Of a stretch of 64,000 nucleotides of DNA, positions 44,018-52,620 are shown piece by piece (the first letter of the stretch is position 1; every line of letters starts with the position of its first letter). The DNA comes from Pikeienuella piscinae (GTDB lineage: Bacteria > Pseudomonadota > Alphaproteobacteria > Rhodobacterales > Rhodobacteraceae), in the NCBI RefSeq assembly GCF_011044155.1, contig NZ_CP049056.1, positions 3,290,001-3,354,000 on the forward strand, given 5' to 3'. The translations under genes were made by a program, and so were the position numbers. The notes below the pieces were generated by a model. It was not told the origin of the DNA, did no database searches, and saw only the letters and a list, made by a program, of their open reading frames with translations.

Positions 44018-44800
44018 ATGCTCAGGCTTGAGAAACTGGTCAAGACCTACAAGACGGGCGACCAGGCGTTGAAATCTGTCGATCTGGAAGTTCCGAAGGG
44101 GCAGGTGCTCGCGCTGATCGGGCCGTCGGGGGCCGGCAAGTCTACGCTGATCCGTTGCATCAATCGGCTGGTCGAGCCGACGGAAGGCAAGGTCTGGCTC
44201 GCCGATACGGAGCTGGTCCGGCTCGGCGCCGGCGCGCTCCGGCGCGAACGGCGCCGAATGGGCATGATCTTTCAGGAATACGCGTTGGTCGAGCGGCTGA
44301 CGGTGATGGAGAATGTGCTCTCGGGCCGGCTCGGCTATGTCGGTTTCTGGCGAAGCTTTCTGCGCCGCTACCCGCAATCCGACGTCGATGAGGCGTTCCG
44401 CCTGCTGGACCGCGTCGGCCTCGCGCATATGGCGGACAAGCGCGCAGATGAGCTTTCGGGAGGGCAGCGTCAGCGGGTCGGGATCTGCCGCGCGCTGATT
44501 CAGGACCCCATGCTCCTGCTCGTCGATGAGCCGACCGCCTCGCTCGACCCGAAAACCTCGCGCCAGATCATGCGGCTCATCTGCGAGTTGTGCGCGGAGC
44601 GCGACCTTGCCGCGATCATCAATATCCACGATGTGGCGCTCGCCCAGATGTTCGTTCAACGCGTTATCGGCCTTCGCGCCGGCGCGATCGAGTTCGACGG
44701 CCCGCCTGACGCACTGACGCCCGAGGTTCTGACGACGATTTACGGCGAAGAGGACTGGCATCAGACGATCAAGAAGGACGAGTCGGAGGAGGCGGCGTGA
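44018..44800 (+). CDS. phnC: Phosphonate-type ABC transporter ATP-binding protein
   Basis: 260 aa from ATG 44018, chosen over the GTG at 44003 because GAGGGG lies seven bases before it. Walker [11 protein letters not shown]-loop [22 protein letters not shown] (characteristic PhnC sequence), signature LSGGQRQR, Walker [18 protein letters not shown] and switch His in INIHDVALA. Overlaps phnE1 by 4 bp (GTGA). Confidence 0.95.
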   Translation: MLRLEKLVKTYKTGDQALKSVDLEVPKGQVLALIGPSGAGKSTLIRCINRLVEPTEGKVWLADTELVRLGAGALRRERRRMGMIFQEYALVERLTVMENVLSGRLGYVGFWRSFLRRYPQSDVDEAFRLLDRVGLAHMADKRADELSGGQRQRVGICRALIQDPMLLLVDEPTASLDPKTSRQIMRLICELCAERDLAAIINIHDVALAQMFVQRVIGLRAGAIEFDGPPDALTPEVLTTIYGEEDWHQTIKKDESEEAA

Positions 44801-45615
44801 CCGCGGCGACCGAACTCGACACGCTGATCGGGCGAAAGTGGCGTAAGCCGCCCTTCATCAAACGGGCCTGGCTGCGCTGGATGCTGACGATTGGCGGGCT
44901 CGCCTATCTGGTCGCCGCCTTCGCGACGCTGGAGGTGAACTGGTCTCGCGTCTACGAAGGGCTGGACCGGGGCGCCGCCTTCATCATGGCCTTCATGGAG
45001 CCCGATTTCGTCAGTCGCTGGGGCGATATCCGCGACGGCATGGTGGAAAGCCTGGTGATGACGGTGGGCGCCTCCGTGGTCGGTATCGCGATTTCCATCC
45101 CGATCGGCCTCGGCGCGGCGCGTAATATCGCGCCCCTGCCGGTCTATGTCATTTGCCGAGGCATCGTTGCGGTCTCGCGCGCGCTGCAGGAAATCATCGT
45201 CGCGATCCTCCTGGTGGCGATCTTCGGGTTCGGCCCGCTCGCCGGGTTCCTCACGCTGTCCTTCGCCACCATCGGCTTTCTCTCCAAGCTTCTCGCGGAG
45301 GACATCGAAGCCATGGACCGGAGCCAGGGCGAGGCGATCCGCGCCACCGGGGCGCGCTGGCTGCAATGGATCAATTACGGGGTTCAGCCGCAGGTCATGC
45401 CGCGGCTGATCGGCCTTTCGATGTACCGGATCGACATCAATTTCCGCGAAAGCGCGATTCTCGGCCTTGTCGGCGCGGGCGGCATCGGCGCGACGCTCAA
45501 CACCGCGTTCGACCGCTATGAGTTCGATACGGCGGCGGCGATCCTCCTCATGATCATAGTCATCGTCATGGCGCTCGAATATCTTTCCGGAATTATCCGC
45601 GCGAGGATGCAGTAA
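44797..45615 (+). CDS. phnE: Phosphonate-type ABC transporter permease 1
   Basis: 272 aa, GTG start overlapping phnC. About five to six helices; the coupling segment [65 protein letters not shown] (cited as a region) is the PhnE hallmark. A second PhnE-like permease follows with a one-base overlap, so the channel may be a heterodimer. Confidence 0.94.
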   Translation: MTAATELDTLIGRKWRKPPFIKRAWLRWMLTIGGLAYLVAAFATLEVNWSRVYEGLDRGAAFIMAFMEPDFVSRWGDIRDGMVESLVMTVGASVVGIAISIPIGLGAARNIAPLPVYVICRGIVAVSRALQEIIVAILLVAIFGFGPLAGFLTLSFATIGFLSKLLAEDIEAMDRSQGEAIRATGARWLQWINYGVQPQVMPRLIGLSMYRIDINFRESAILGLVGAGGIGATLNTAFDRYEFDTAAAILLMIIVIVMALEYLSGIIRARMQ

Positions 45616-46433
45616 TGCCGGTCAGGAGCATACCCGGCGGCGGCCAGGCCTGGCGGCGCCGGACGAGGGGCGAGACCCTGATCCGCTGGGCGGGCTGGCT
45701 GATCGGCGTCGCCATCTTCGTCTTCTGCTGGAACCGGATATCGGCGTCCACCACCTGGTTCTTCGTCTGGGACGCGCCGCGTATCGCCGGCGACATACTC
45801 TCACGCGCGACGCCGCCGCGCTGGTCCTATATCGACCAACTCTGGCGGCCGATCTGGGACACGCTCAACATCGCCACGCTGGGCACGCTCTTTGCGCTGA
45901 TCATGGCGGTGCCGGTCGCGTTTCTGGCGGCGCGGAACACCACGCCTTCGCGGTTCCTGATCCGACCGGTCGCGCTGCTGATCATCGTCTCCACAAGATC
46001 GATCAATTCGCTGATCTGGGCGCTGCTACTGATCGCGATCATCGGGCCTGGCGTCTTCGCCGGCGTCATCGCTATCTCGATCCGTTCGATCGGCTTCTGC
46101 GCCAAGCTGCTTTACGAGGCGATCGAGGAGATCGATGAAAGCCAGGTCGAGGCGATCACCGCCACCGGCGCCAGCCGGTGGCAGGTGATGGCTTATGGCG
46201 TGGCGCCGCAGATCCTGCCTGCTTTCGCCGGCATCTCGGTTTTTCGCTGGGACATCAACATCCGTGAGAGCACCGTGCTTGGTCTTGTCGGCGCCGGGGG
46301 GATCGGGTTGCAGCTATCTTCCTCGCTAAACACGCTCGCATGGCCGCAGGTGGCGCTGATCCTGATCGTGATCTTTGTCGCCGTCGTGATCAGCGAATGG
46401 GTCTCCGCCAAGGTTCGGGGCGCGATTATCTGA
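45615..46433 (+). CDS. phnE: Phosphonate-type ABC transporter permease 2
   Basis: 272 aa, start overlapping the previous stop as TAATG. The PhnE coupling region is [62 protein letters not shown] (region cited). N-terminal helix around WLIGVAIFVFCWN. Overlaps the HAD gene by one base (TGATG), indicating tight cotranslation. Confidence 0.94.
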   Translation: MPVRSIPGGGQAWRRRTRGETLIRWAGWLIGVAIFVFCWNRISASTTWFFVWDAPRIAGDILSRATPPRWSYIDQLWRPIWDTLNIATLGTLFALIMAVPVAFLAARNTTPSRFLIRPVALLIIVSTRSINSLIWALLLIAIIGPGVFAGVIAISIRSIGFCAKLLYEAIEEIDESQVEAITATGASRWQVMAYGVAPQILPAFAGISVFRWDINIRESTVLGLVGAGGIGLQLSSSLNTLAWPQVALILIVIFVAVVISEWVSAKVRGAII

Positions 46434-47338
46434 TGGACGAGCCGAATGAAGCGGCGTGGGCGTTCGCCGCCTATGAGGGGGTGCGCGGGCGGCTGCCCGC
46501 CGCCAGCGCCGTGCGGACGCCGACCGCGCATCGCTCGCTATCCGCGCTGATCGATCTCTACGATGTGTTTCTTCTCGATGCGTTCGGTGTGCTCAACATC
46601 GGCGAAACACCCATCGCCGGGGCCCCAGAACGCGTCCTGGAGCTGCGCGCCGCCGGAAAGCGGGTCATGGTCGTCACGAACGCCGCCAGCTATCCGAAGC
46701 GCGTTCTTCTCGAAAGATACCGCCGGCTGGGATTTGAATTTCCCGCCGAGGATGTCGTTTCCAGCCGTGAGACGCTGCTCGCCGCGCTCAAGCGCGAGCC
46801 GGAGCGCCAATGGGGGATCATGACGCCGGCGGCCTATGGGCGGGAGGAATTGGAGCATCTGGATATTGCGTTCCTCGGCGACGATCCCGTCGTCTATGAT
46901 CGCGTCGACGGCTTCATCCTGATGGGGTCGGGCGAGTGGACGGAGGCGCGTCAGGCGCTGCTGGAAGCATCGCTTCAGGCGTCGCCGCGCCCGGTTTTCG
47001 TCGGCAACCCGGATATCGTCGCGCCGCGGGAGGGTGGAATGACGCGGGAGCCCGGCTATTTCGCCCACCGCGTCGCGGACGCCGCCGGCGTCGATCCGCA
47101 CTTCTTCGGCAAGCCTTTCCCCGCGATCTACGAGATTGTCCTCTCCCGCGTCGGCGCCATGCCGCGGGAGCGGATCGCAATGGTCGGCGATACGCTCCAT
47201 ACCGACATTCTCGGCGGCGCCGGGATGGGGTTCGGAACCGTTCTGGTGACGGATCATGGCGCGCTGAAGGGCGAAGATATCGAAGCCGCCTGCGCGCGGG
47301 CCGGCATCTATCCGACACATACCGTGCGCGACACGTAG
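46433..47338 (+). CDS. HAD-superfamily phosphatase (NagD-like, class IIA)
   Basis: Cytosolic phosphatase, 301 aa. HAD motif I DAFGVL with nucleophile Asp49, motif II Thr in VMVVTNAASYPKR, motif III GKPFPAIYE, motif IV MVGDTLHTDILGG. The cap between motifs II and III fits class IIA (NagD, phosphoglycolate- or nitrophenylphosphatase-like). The tight coupling to phnE suggests that it dephosphorylates the imported phosphorus compound or a product of it; the compound could then be a phosphate ester rather than a C-P phosphonate. Confidence 0.88.
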   Translation: MDEPNEAAWAFAAYEGVRGRLPAASAVRTPTAHRSLSALIDLYDVFLLDAFGVLNIGETPIAGAPERVLELRAAGKRVMVVTNAASYPKRVLLERYRRLGFEFPAEDVVSSRETLLAALKREPERQWGIMTPAAYGREELEHLDIAFLGDDPVVYDRVDGFILMGSGEWTEARQALLEASLQASPRPVFVGNPDIVAPREGGMTREPGYFAHRVADAAGVDPHFFGKPFPAIYEIVLSRVGAMPRERIAMVGDTLHTDILGGAGMGFGTVLVTDHGALKGEDIEAACARAGIYPTHTVRDT

Positions 47339-47362
47339 TCGGAGCGCAGGCTCGGCGCCTTC

Positions 47363-47376
47363 GGGCCGCGCGGCCC
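47363..47376 (+). terminator. Hairpin after the phn-HAD operon
   Basis: GGGCCGCGCGGCCC is a perfect 14-base palindrome able to form a stem of five or six pairs, 25 bp after the HAD stop and followed by TTCGTTG. It is the only strong hairpin before the acyltransferase gene, so it is a reasonable, T-poor terminator candidate. Confidence 0.4.
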
Positions 47377-47488
47377 TTCGTTGCGCTTGAGGGGAAACGG
47401 GCGTAACAGGTTCCTGCTCGTCGGTCGCAAGATCGGACGGATTTGTTTGGCTGGCGTGAGACTCGCGCCGCTCCGGCAAGGTTGAAAT

Positions 47489-47983
47489 ATGGCGGCTCTC
47501 AGCCCGAAGAAGATAAGAACCCAGATAAGCCGGCTTCTGACGCGCGCGATCCGGATCTATTACAATAGGATCTGGGGGATGAATATTGGCGAGGGGACGC
47601 GCATCTCCTCCAATGCGAAACTCGACAAGACCCACCCCGAAGGCATCAATATCGGTGAGTTCTCATATGTCACCTTCGGTTGCGCGGTCTTGTCGCATGA
47701 CATGTGCCGGCGCGCGCATCTGACGACCACCATCGGCGACAGGTGTTTCATTGGCTGCCATTCCATCGTGATGCCGGGCGTGACGATCGGCGATCACTGC
47801 ATCATAGGCGCCGGCAGCGTCGTCGTCAGTGATGTCCCCTCGGGCTGCGCCGCCGCCGGCAATCCGGCGAAGATCATCCGGAAGAATATCAGGACCTCGG
47901 ATTGGGGCGTGCTATTGGACAAGGGCGAGCGGGTGACCGAAGCGCGCGCCGAACCCGCGCCCGCGAGCGCCGGCCGGCGGTAA
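47489..47983 (+). CDS. Left-handed beta-helix (hexapeptide-repeat) acyltransferase-like protein
   Basis: 164 aa. Hexapeptide repeats run about residues 45-125: INIGEFSYVTFGCAVLSHDM, TTIGDRCFIGCHSIVMPGVTIGDHCIIGAGSVVVSDVP, and the terminal GNPAKIIRKN is the usual end of the CatB/WbbJ/maltose-O-acetyltransferase group. The Cys residues in FGCAV and FIGCHS and the putative catalytic His in LSHDM are visible. Substrate unknown, probably a sugar or surface polymer precursor. Stands alone after a possible terminator. Confidence 0.85.
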   Translation: MAALSPKKIRTQISRLLTRAIRIYYNRIWGMNIGEGTRISSNAKLDKTHPEGINIGEFSYVTFGCAVLSHDMCRRAHLTTTIGDRCFIGCHSIVMPGVTIGDHCIIGAGSVVVSDVPSGCAAAGNPAKIIRKNIRTSDWGVLLDKGERVTEARAEPAPASAGRR

Positions 47984-48005
47984 AAACGGGGATCGGGCGC
48001 CCTGA

Positions 48006-48443
48006 TCAGGCGGGCGCGCCGCCCGGATCGGGCGTGAACCCGGCTGCCGTGATCGCCGCGACAGCGCAGGCTTCGTCCGCATCGGACGTGTCGCCGGTGA
48101 CGCCGACGGCGCCGATGATCGCGTCGTTCGAACGGACGAGAACACCGCCTGGGACCGGCACCAGCGCGCCGTCAGTCAGCGTGTTCATCGCCTGAATGAA
48201 ATAGGGCTGCGCCTCCGCCCGTTGGAAGAGGGCGCGCGAGCCGATCCCCATCATGACTGCACCATGCGCCTTGCCATGGGCGATTGCGAAGCGCATCGGG
48301 CTGCCGCCGTCGGACCGCTCGAACGCGATCACATGGCCGCCGCCATCGAGGACGACGACGGAGAGCGGCTTGCAGCCTCTCGCGGCGCCCTCCGCGAACA
48401 CGTTTCGAATGATGGCGCGGGCGGTGTCGAGCGTCAGGGTCAT
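48006..48443 (-). CDS. GlcG/HbpS-family (haem-degrading-like) protein
   Basis: 145 aa from the ATG at 48443, overlapping the large permease stop as ATGA. Family marks: LSVVVLDGGGHVIAFERSDG, GKAHGAVMMGIGSRALFQRA-like helix, and VPGGVLVRSNDAIIGAVGVTGDTSDADEACAVAAI. GlcG is encoded in glycolate (glc) operons; the family may bind haem or act as a chaperone-like partner. Last gene of the TRAP operon next to a glycolate-type dehydrogenase, which supports a 2-hydroxyacid theme. Confidence 0.88.
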   Translation of the reverse strand: MTLTLDTARAIIRNVFAEGAARGCKPLSVVVLDGGGHVIAFERSDGGSPMRFAIAHGKAHGAVMMGIGSRALFQRAEAQPYFIQAMNTLTDGALVPVPGGVLVRSNDAIIGAVGVTGDTSDADEACAVAAITAAGFTPDPGGAPA

Positions 48444-49720
48444 CGGTAGAAATACTCCACGAGAAACATCGGGATGGCGGGAACATAGGTGCATATCATC
48501 AGCACGGTCAGCAAGACGATGATGAAGGGCAGGTTGACCTTCGAGACCTCCCAGATATTGGCGCGGGCGATGGAGCAGGCGGTGATCAGAACGCTGGCGA
48601 CCGGCGGCGTCTGCTGCCCGATGGCGAGGTTCAACGTCACCACGAGCCCGAAATGCACCGGATCGATTCCCGCGCCATGGATCAGCGGAACGACGATTGG
48701 AACCACGAGAATGATCGCCGCCGCAGAATGCAGGAAGAAGCCGATCACCAGAAAGAAGATGTTCAGGATCAGCAGGATGATGTACTTGTTGTCGGTGAAG
48801 GCGAGGAGATCGGCGGCCATCTGCTGCGGCACCTGCGCCCGGGTCAGGAACCCGCCCATCAGCACCGAAGCGGCCACCAGCAGCATCACCACGGCCGTCT
48901 GCATCCCGCCGTCCAGCATCGCCGACTTGAGCTTGCGCAGATCCACTTCGCGGTACCAGATGCCGACGACGATGGAGGCGAGAACCGCGAGACCTGCCGC
49001 CTCGGTCGCGGTGACGAAGCCGCCGAAGATGCCGCCGAGGATGATCACCGGCAACGCAAAGGTGGGCAGCGCGTCGATGAAGGTTTCTCGCACGCGGCGG
49101 AGGTTGAACGCCTCCTCCACCGGAAGATTGTAGCGCCGGGCGAAATAGTAGGCGACGCCCATCAGTCCCGCCGCGCCGAGCAAGCCGGGCGCGACCCCGG
49201 CGACGAACAACTGCTCGATCGAGGTGCCGGCCGACACCGCGTAGAGGATCATCGGAATGGACGGCGGAATGATGATTGCGAGCGAGGCGGAGGACGATGT
49301 GAGCGCGGCGGCGAACTCCTTCGGATAGCCGCGTTTCTTCATTTCCGGGATCATGATCGAGCCGAGCGCCGCGACATCTGCGACCGCCGAGCCGGAAATC
49401 TCGGCGAAGAACAGCGAGACCCCGACATTCACCATCGCAAGCCCGCCGCGCACGAAGCCGATCAGAGCCGAGACGAAATTGATCAGCCGCACGGTGATGC
49501 CGCTCGCATTCATGATTGCGCCGGCGAGAACGAACATCGGGATCGCGATCAGCGAGAATTTGGTCGAGCCGTCATACATATCGAGCGCGACGGTGACGAG
49601 CGCGCCCGGCCCTTCGGTTAGCAGAAGCCCGGCGACGCCCGCCACCGCCAGCGCGACGGCGATGGGGACATTGATGACGATCAGCGCCAGCAGGATGACG
49701 AGGAGGAGGGCAATCACCAT
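48440..49720 (-). CDS. TRAP transporter large permease (DctM family)
   Basis: 426 aa from ATG 49720 (MVIALLLVILLALIVIN); the 19-codon upstream extension overlaps the small permease gene and is unlikely. Hallmarks: PMFVLAGAIMNASGI, LFFAEISGSAVADVAALGSIMIPEMKKRGYP (landmark), IIIPPSIPMILYAV, FVTATEAAGLAV, and NLAIGQQTPPVASVL, the DctM C-terminal motif. Overlaps the GlcG-like gene. Confidence 0.94.
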   Translation of the reverse strand: MVIALLLVILLALIVINVPIAVALAVAGVAGLLLTEGPGALVTVALDMYDGSTKFSLIAIPMFVLAGAIMNASGITVRLINFVSALIGFVRGGLAMVNVGVSLFFAEISGSAVADVAALGSIMIPEMKKRGYPKEFAAALTSSSASLAIIIPPSIPMILYAVSAGTSIEQLFVAGVAPGLLGAAGLMGVAYYFARRYNLPVEEAFNLRRVRETFIDALPTFALPVIILGGIFGGFVTATEAAGLAVLASIVVGIWYREVDLRKLKSAMLDGGMQTAVVMLLVAASVLMGGFLTRAQVPQQMAADLLAFTDNKYIILLILNIFFLVIGFFLHSAAAIILVVPIVVPLIHGAGIDPVHFGLVVTLNLAIGQQTPPVASVLITACSIARANIWEVSKVNLPFIIVLLTVLMICTYVPAIPMFLVEYFYR

Positions 49721-49748
49721 CGGGCGGGGTCCTTCGCAGACGCCGAAT

Positions 49749-50261
49749 TCATCGGACGGGTTCGTCGATTTCGGCATGCTCCAGCGACACGCCGGCGCGC
49801 ACCGCGCGCAGATAGCCAGGCATGGAGAGGAGTTGCGCGACGATGAAGAGACCGGCGCCGATCGGAATCACGGATTGTGTGAGTTGCACCGGGACCCAGT
49901 CGAGCGAAACCAGCGTATCGCCGGCGAGCACCTGCAGAACCCGCATGCCCGCCCAGGCGAGCAGCGCGAAGAAAGCGAGCGTGACCGCCTCGGCGAACAC
50001 CGCCGCGGCGAGGCGGAACCCTGTCGGCAACGACAGCAGCACTGAATCGAAACCGATATGCCGGCGTTTCAGCGCCGCCAGCGCCGCCCCGTAATAAGTG
50101 ATCCAGGCGAGGCCGACCACCGCCACCTCGTCATACCAGCTGAACGACTGGCCCAGAAGGCGGAAGATCACCGCGACCACCACGATCAGTGTCAGTCCGA
50201 CCATCAGAAGAATGGTGGCCCATTCGAGCAGCCATTCGAGCGCGTCCCTGAGAAGCTTCAT
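49749..50261 (-). CDS. TRAP transporter small permease (DctQ family)
   Basis: 170 aa, four helices (about 12-36, 46-62, 83-105, 122-146). The WYDEVAVVGLAWITYYGAALAALKRRHIGFD segment is the DctQ signature. Separated from the binding-protein gene by 69 bp that include a GC hairpin (50302-50317), and from the large permease by 28 bp. Confidence 0.93.
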   Translation of the reverse strand: MKLLRDALEWLLEWATILLMVGLTLIVVVAVIFRLLGQSFSWYDEVAVVGLAWITYYGAALAALKRRHIGFDSVLLSLPTGFRLAAAVFAEAVTLAFFALLAWAGMRVLQVLAGDTLVSLDWVPVQLTQSVIPIGAGLFIVAQLLSMPGYLRAVRAGVSLEHAEIDEPVR

Positions 50262-50301
50262 GGTCCGGTCAGCCGTAAGGTGGGCGATGCGGGAAGCGGG
50301 A

Positions 50302-50317
50302 CGCGGCGGTCGCCGCG
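50302..50317 (-). promoter_or_regulatory. GC-rich hairpin between TRAP binding-protein and small permease genes
   Basis: CGCGGCG pairs with CGCCGCG around GT within the 69-bp gap. Same placement as the hairpins after phnD and the sugar-binding-protein gene, consistent with differential expression of the binding protein. Confidence 0.45.
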
Positions 50318-50330
50318 CCCCGGATTCGCG

Positions 50331-51302
50331 TCACTGGAGATTCAGCACCGTGTCGATGAGTTCCTTGCCGCCGTCGACGGAGGCGCCGAACTCCTCGTAG
50401 ATCGGCTGCGACGCCTCGATGAAGGCGGCTTTATCAGCCTCGTTGACCTCCATCTGCTGTTCGAGTTCCTTCAGGAGGTCGGTCTCGAACTGCGCTGCGG
50501 TCTCGTAGACGAAGGCCTGCGTCTCCTGCGCCGTCTCGGTGAGAATCGTTCGGACATCCTCCGGCAGGGCCTCGAACTCGGATTTGGAGACGAGAACATA
50601 GGCGGGCGTGTAGACGTGCCCGGTGATCGAGAGGTACTTCTGCACCTCGCCGAACTTCGCCGGCGCGATCTGCGCGAAGGGGTTCTCCTGTCCGTCTATC
50701 ACGCCGGTCTGAAGCGCTGTGAAGACCTCGGAAAACGCCATAGGTGTCGGATTGGCGCCATAGGCCTGGAACATCTTCACCCGCCACTCGCCCTTCGGCG
50801 TGCGAAGCTTCACACCCTCGAGATCGGCGGGAACGTTGATCGGGCGCGCGTTGTTGGTGATGTGGCGAAAGCCATTCTCCCAGAGCGCCAGGATATGGTA
50901 GCCTTTCGCCTCCGCCGCCGGTTGCAGGACGCTTTCCAATAGGGCTCCCTCAACCTTCTTCATGTGGGTTCGGTCCTTGATGAGATAGGGCATCTCGAAG
51001 ACGCCGAATTCATCCGAGACCGACGACATCACTGAACTCGGCAGCGCGAAGGTCACCTGGCCGAGCTTCAGCTTTTGCAACAATTCGCTGTCCTTGCCGA
51101 GCTGCGAAGAGCCGAAGACCTGAACCTCGGCCCTGTCGCCGAGCTTCTCGTTCGCACGCTTCGCAAATTCCTCGGCCGAGGCCGCGAAGAGCGAGCCCGG
51201 CTCGCCGACATGGCCGAATTTCAACGTGATATCTGCGGCGTTGACGCCGCTCGCCAGCAACATGGTTGCGGCCAGCGCCGCGATCGTGGATCTGCAAGTC
51301 AT
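50331..51302 (-). CDS. TRAP transporter substrate-binding protein (DctP family)
   Basis: 323 aa from ATG 51302, chosen for GGGAGG at the right distance and the Sec signal STIAALAATMLLASGVNAAD. Family markers: ITLKFGHVGEPGSLFAASAEEFAKRANEKLG, VFGSSQLGKDSELLQKLKLGQ, and VKLRTPKGEWRVKMFQAYGANPTPMAFSEVFTALQTGVIDGQENPF, with the anchoring Arg in KLRTPK. Close to dicarboxylate- and hydroxyacid-binding DctP proteins. First gene of dctPQM plus GlcG-like, directly downstream of the aminotransferase gene. Confidence 0.94.
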   Translation of the reverse strand: MTCRSTIAALAATMLLASGVNAADITLKFGHVGEPGSLFAASAEEFAKRANEKLGDRAEVQVFGSSQLGKDSELLQKLKLGQVTFALPSSVMSSVSDEFGVFEMPYLIKDRTHMKKVEGALLESVLQPAAEAKGYHILALWENGFRHITNNARPINVPADLEGVKLRTPKGEWRVKMFQAYGANPTPMAFSEVFTALQTGVIDGQENPFAQIAPAKFGEVQKYLSITGHVYTPAYVLVSKSEFEALPEDVRTILTETAQETQAFVYETAAQFETDLLKELEQQMEVNEADKAAFIEASQPIYEEFGASVDGGKELIDTVLNLQ

Positions 51303-51357
51303 TTCATCCTCCCTGAATGATCGGCGTCCCGTTTTCGGAATCGTCGAAAGGTTGGTC

Positions 51358-52533
51358 CTAGGTCTCTTGCAACGGATTGTCCGCGAGGTAGTCCATCGCC
51401 ACCTGGGCGCCGCCTGATTTGTAGGCGACATCCGCGCGGCGCAGTCCCATCTCCACGCCCGAAAGCGTTCCCATCAGCATCAGATCGTTGAAATCGCCGA
51501 GATGGCCGATTCTGAACACCTTGTCGGCGACCTTGTTGAGTCCGGTGCCTAGTGACATGTCGAACCCGTCGAGCACGATCCTCCTGAGCGCGTCGGCGCC
51601 CTTTTCCCCCGGCATCATCACCGCGGTGAGCGAGTTCGAATATTCCGCCGGGTTCCGGCAAAGCACCTCGAGCTCCCAGCCCGCGACGGCGCGGCGCGTC
51701 GCCTCCGCATGACGGGCGTGGCGGGCGAAGACGTTCTCCAGCCCCTCCTCCGCCAGCATGTCGAGCGCTTCCCGGAGGCCGTAGAGCAGCGTCGTCGCCG
51801 GCGTATAGGGGAAGAATCCCTTGTCGTTCGGCCCCGCCATGTCGCGCCAGTCCCAATAGGAACGCCGGTCGCCGCCGGCTTCCGCCGCCGCCATCGCCTT
51901 CGGGCTGATGGCGTTGAAGGAGAGACCCGGCGGCAGCATCAGCCCTTTTTGCGAGCCCGCAACTGTTACGTCGACGCCCCATTCGTCCATGCGGAAGTCG
52001 ATCGAACCGAGCGACGAGATGGTGTCGACGAGCAGAAGCGCCGGGTGCCCCGCCTCGTCCATCGCCCGGCGCACCGCGGCGATGTCGCTGGTGACGCCGG
52101 TGGCGGTGTCGTTGTGGACGACGCAGACCGCCTTGATCGCGTGCGTCTTGTCGGTGCGAAGCTGCGCGCCGATGGCTTCGGCGTTGGCGCCGCTCCGCCA
52201 GTCGCCCTGCATGAAGACCGGGTCGAACCCGAGCTTCGCCGCCATGTTCTTCCAGAGCGTGGCGAACTGCCCGGTCTCGTACATCAGCACCCGATCGCCG
52301 GGGGCGAGCGTGTTGACGAGCGCCGCTTCCCACGCGCCCGTGCCCGACGCGGGATAGATAACCACACGGTGCTCGGTTCTGAATACCGCCTTCAGGCCCT
52401 CCAGCACGCCGGCGCCGAGTTCTGCGAAACCCGGGCCGCGATGGTCGATGACGGCGCGGTGCATGGCGCGCTGCACACGTTCGGGTGTGTTTGTCGGCCC
52501 CGGTATCTGAAGAAAATGTCGGCCGGATCGCAT
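51358..52533 (-). CDS. Class V PLP aminotransferase (serine- or aspartate-glyoxylate type)
   Basis: 391 aa. N-terminus FLQIPGPTNTPERVQRAMH, PLP pocket Asp170 in LLVDTISSLGS, and Schiff-base Lys196 in AGSQKGLMLPPG; all match the alanine/serine-glyoxylate aminotransferase family, which converts glyoxylate to glycine with an amino donor. The same family includes BhcA of the beta-hydroxyaspartate cycle, but no other bhc genes are here. Divergent from the FAD/Fe-S dehydrogenase across 88 bp containing a 22-bp palindrome, and followed by the TRAP genes, so it likely disposes of the glyoxylate or other 2-oxoacid formed. Confidence 0.92.
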   Translation of the reverse strand: MRSGRHFLQIPGPTNTPERVQRAMHRAVIDHRGPGFAELGAGVLEGLKAVFRTEHRVVIYPASGTGAWEAALVNTLAPGDRVLMYETGQFATLWKNMAAKLGFDPVFMQGDWRSGANAEAIGAQLRTDKTHAIKAVCVVHNDTATGVTSDIAAVRRAMDEAGHPALLLVDTISSLGSIDFRMDEWGVDVTVAGSQKGLMLPPGLSFNAISPKAMAAAEAGGDRRSYWDWRDMAGPNDKGFFPYTPATTLLYGLREALDMLAEEGLENVFARHARHAEATRRAVAGWELEVLCRNPAEYSNSLTAVMMPGEKGADALRRIVLDGFDMSLGTGLNKVADKVFRIGHLGDFNDLMLMGTLSGVEMGLRRADVAYKSGGAQVAMDYLADNPLQET

Positions 52534-52585
52534 TGGTTCCCGTCCCCGTTCATCACGCTTGATTCCATCGTGCGTTACCCTCTAA

Positions 52586-52607
52586 TGAATTTTGAATTCA
52601 AAATTCA
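52586..52607. promoter_or_regulatory. Candidate GntR operator: perfect 22-bp palindrome, half-site TGAATTTTGAA
   Basis: The 22 bases read identically on both strands and are AT-rich in a GC-rich context. They sit in the 88-bp divergent gap, 53 bp upstream of the aminotransferase start and 14 bp before the dehydrogenase start (SD AGAGGA at 52611-52616 lies just beyond). Position and symmetry fit the operator of the FCD-type GntR regulator encoded downstream of the dehydrogenase. Confidence 0.7.
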
Positions 52608-52620
52608 GTCAAGAGGATTC

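Noticed and set aside
43022-44761. 579-aa minus-strand open frame
   Set aside because: Antisense to phnD and phnC, with no signature of its own.
47990-48030. 10-bp palindrome CCTGATCAGG at the convergent acyltransferase/GlcG ends
   Set aside because: Too short to form a meaningful stem and without a T run; left unannotated.
51709-52620. 300-codon N-terminal extension of the dehydrogenase frame
   Set aside because: Antisense to the aminotransferase gene; the conserved domain begins after the ATG at 52621, which has a good ribosome site.
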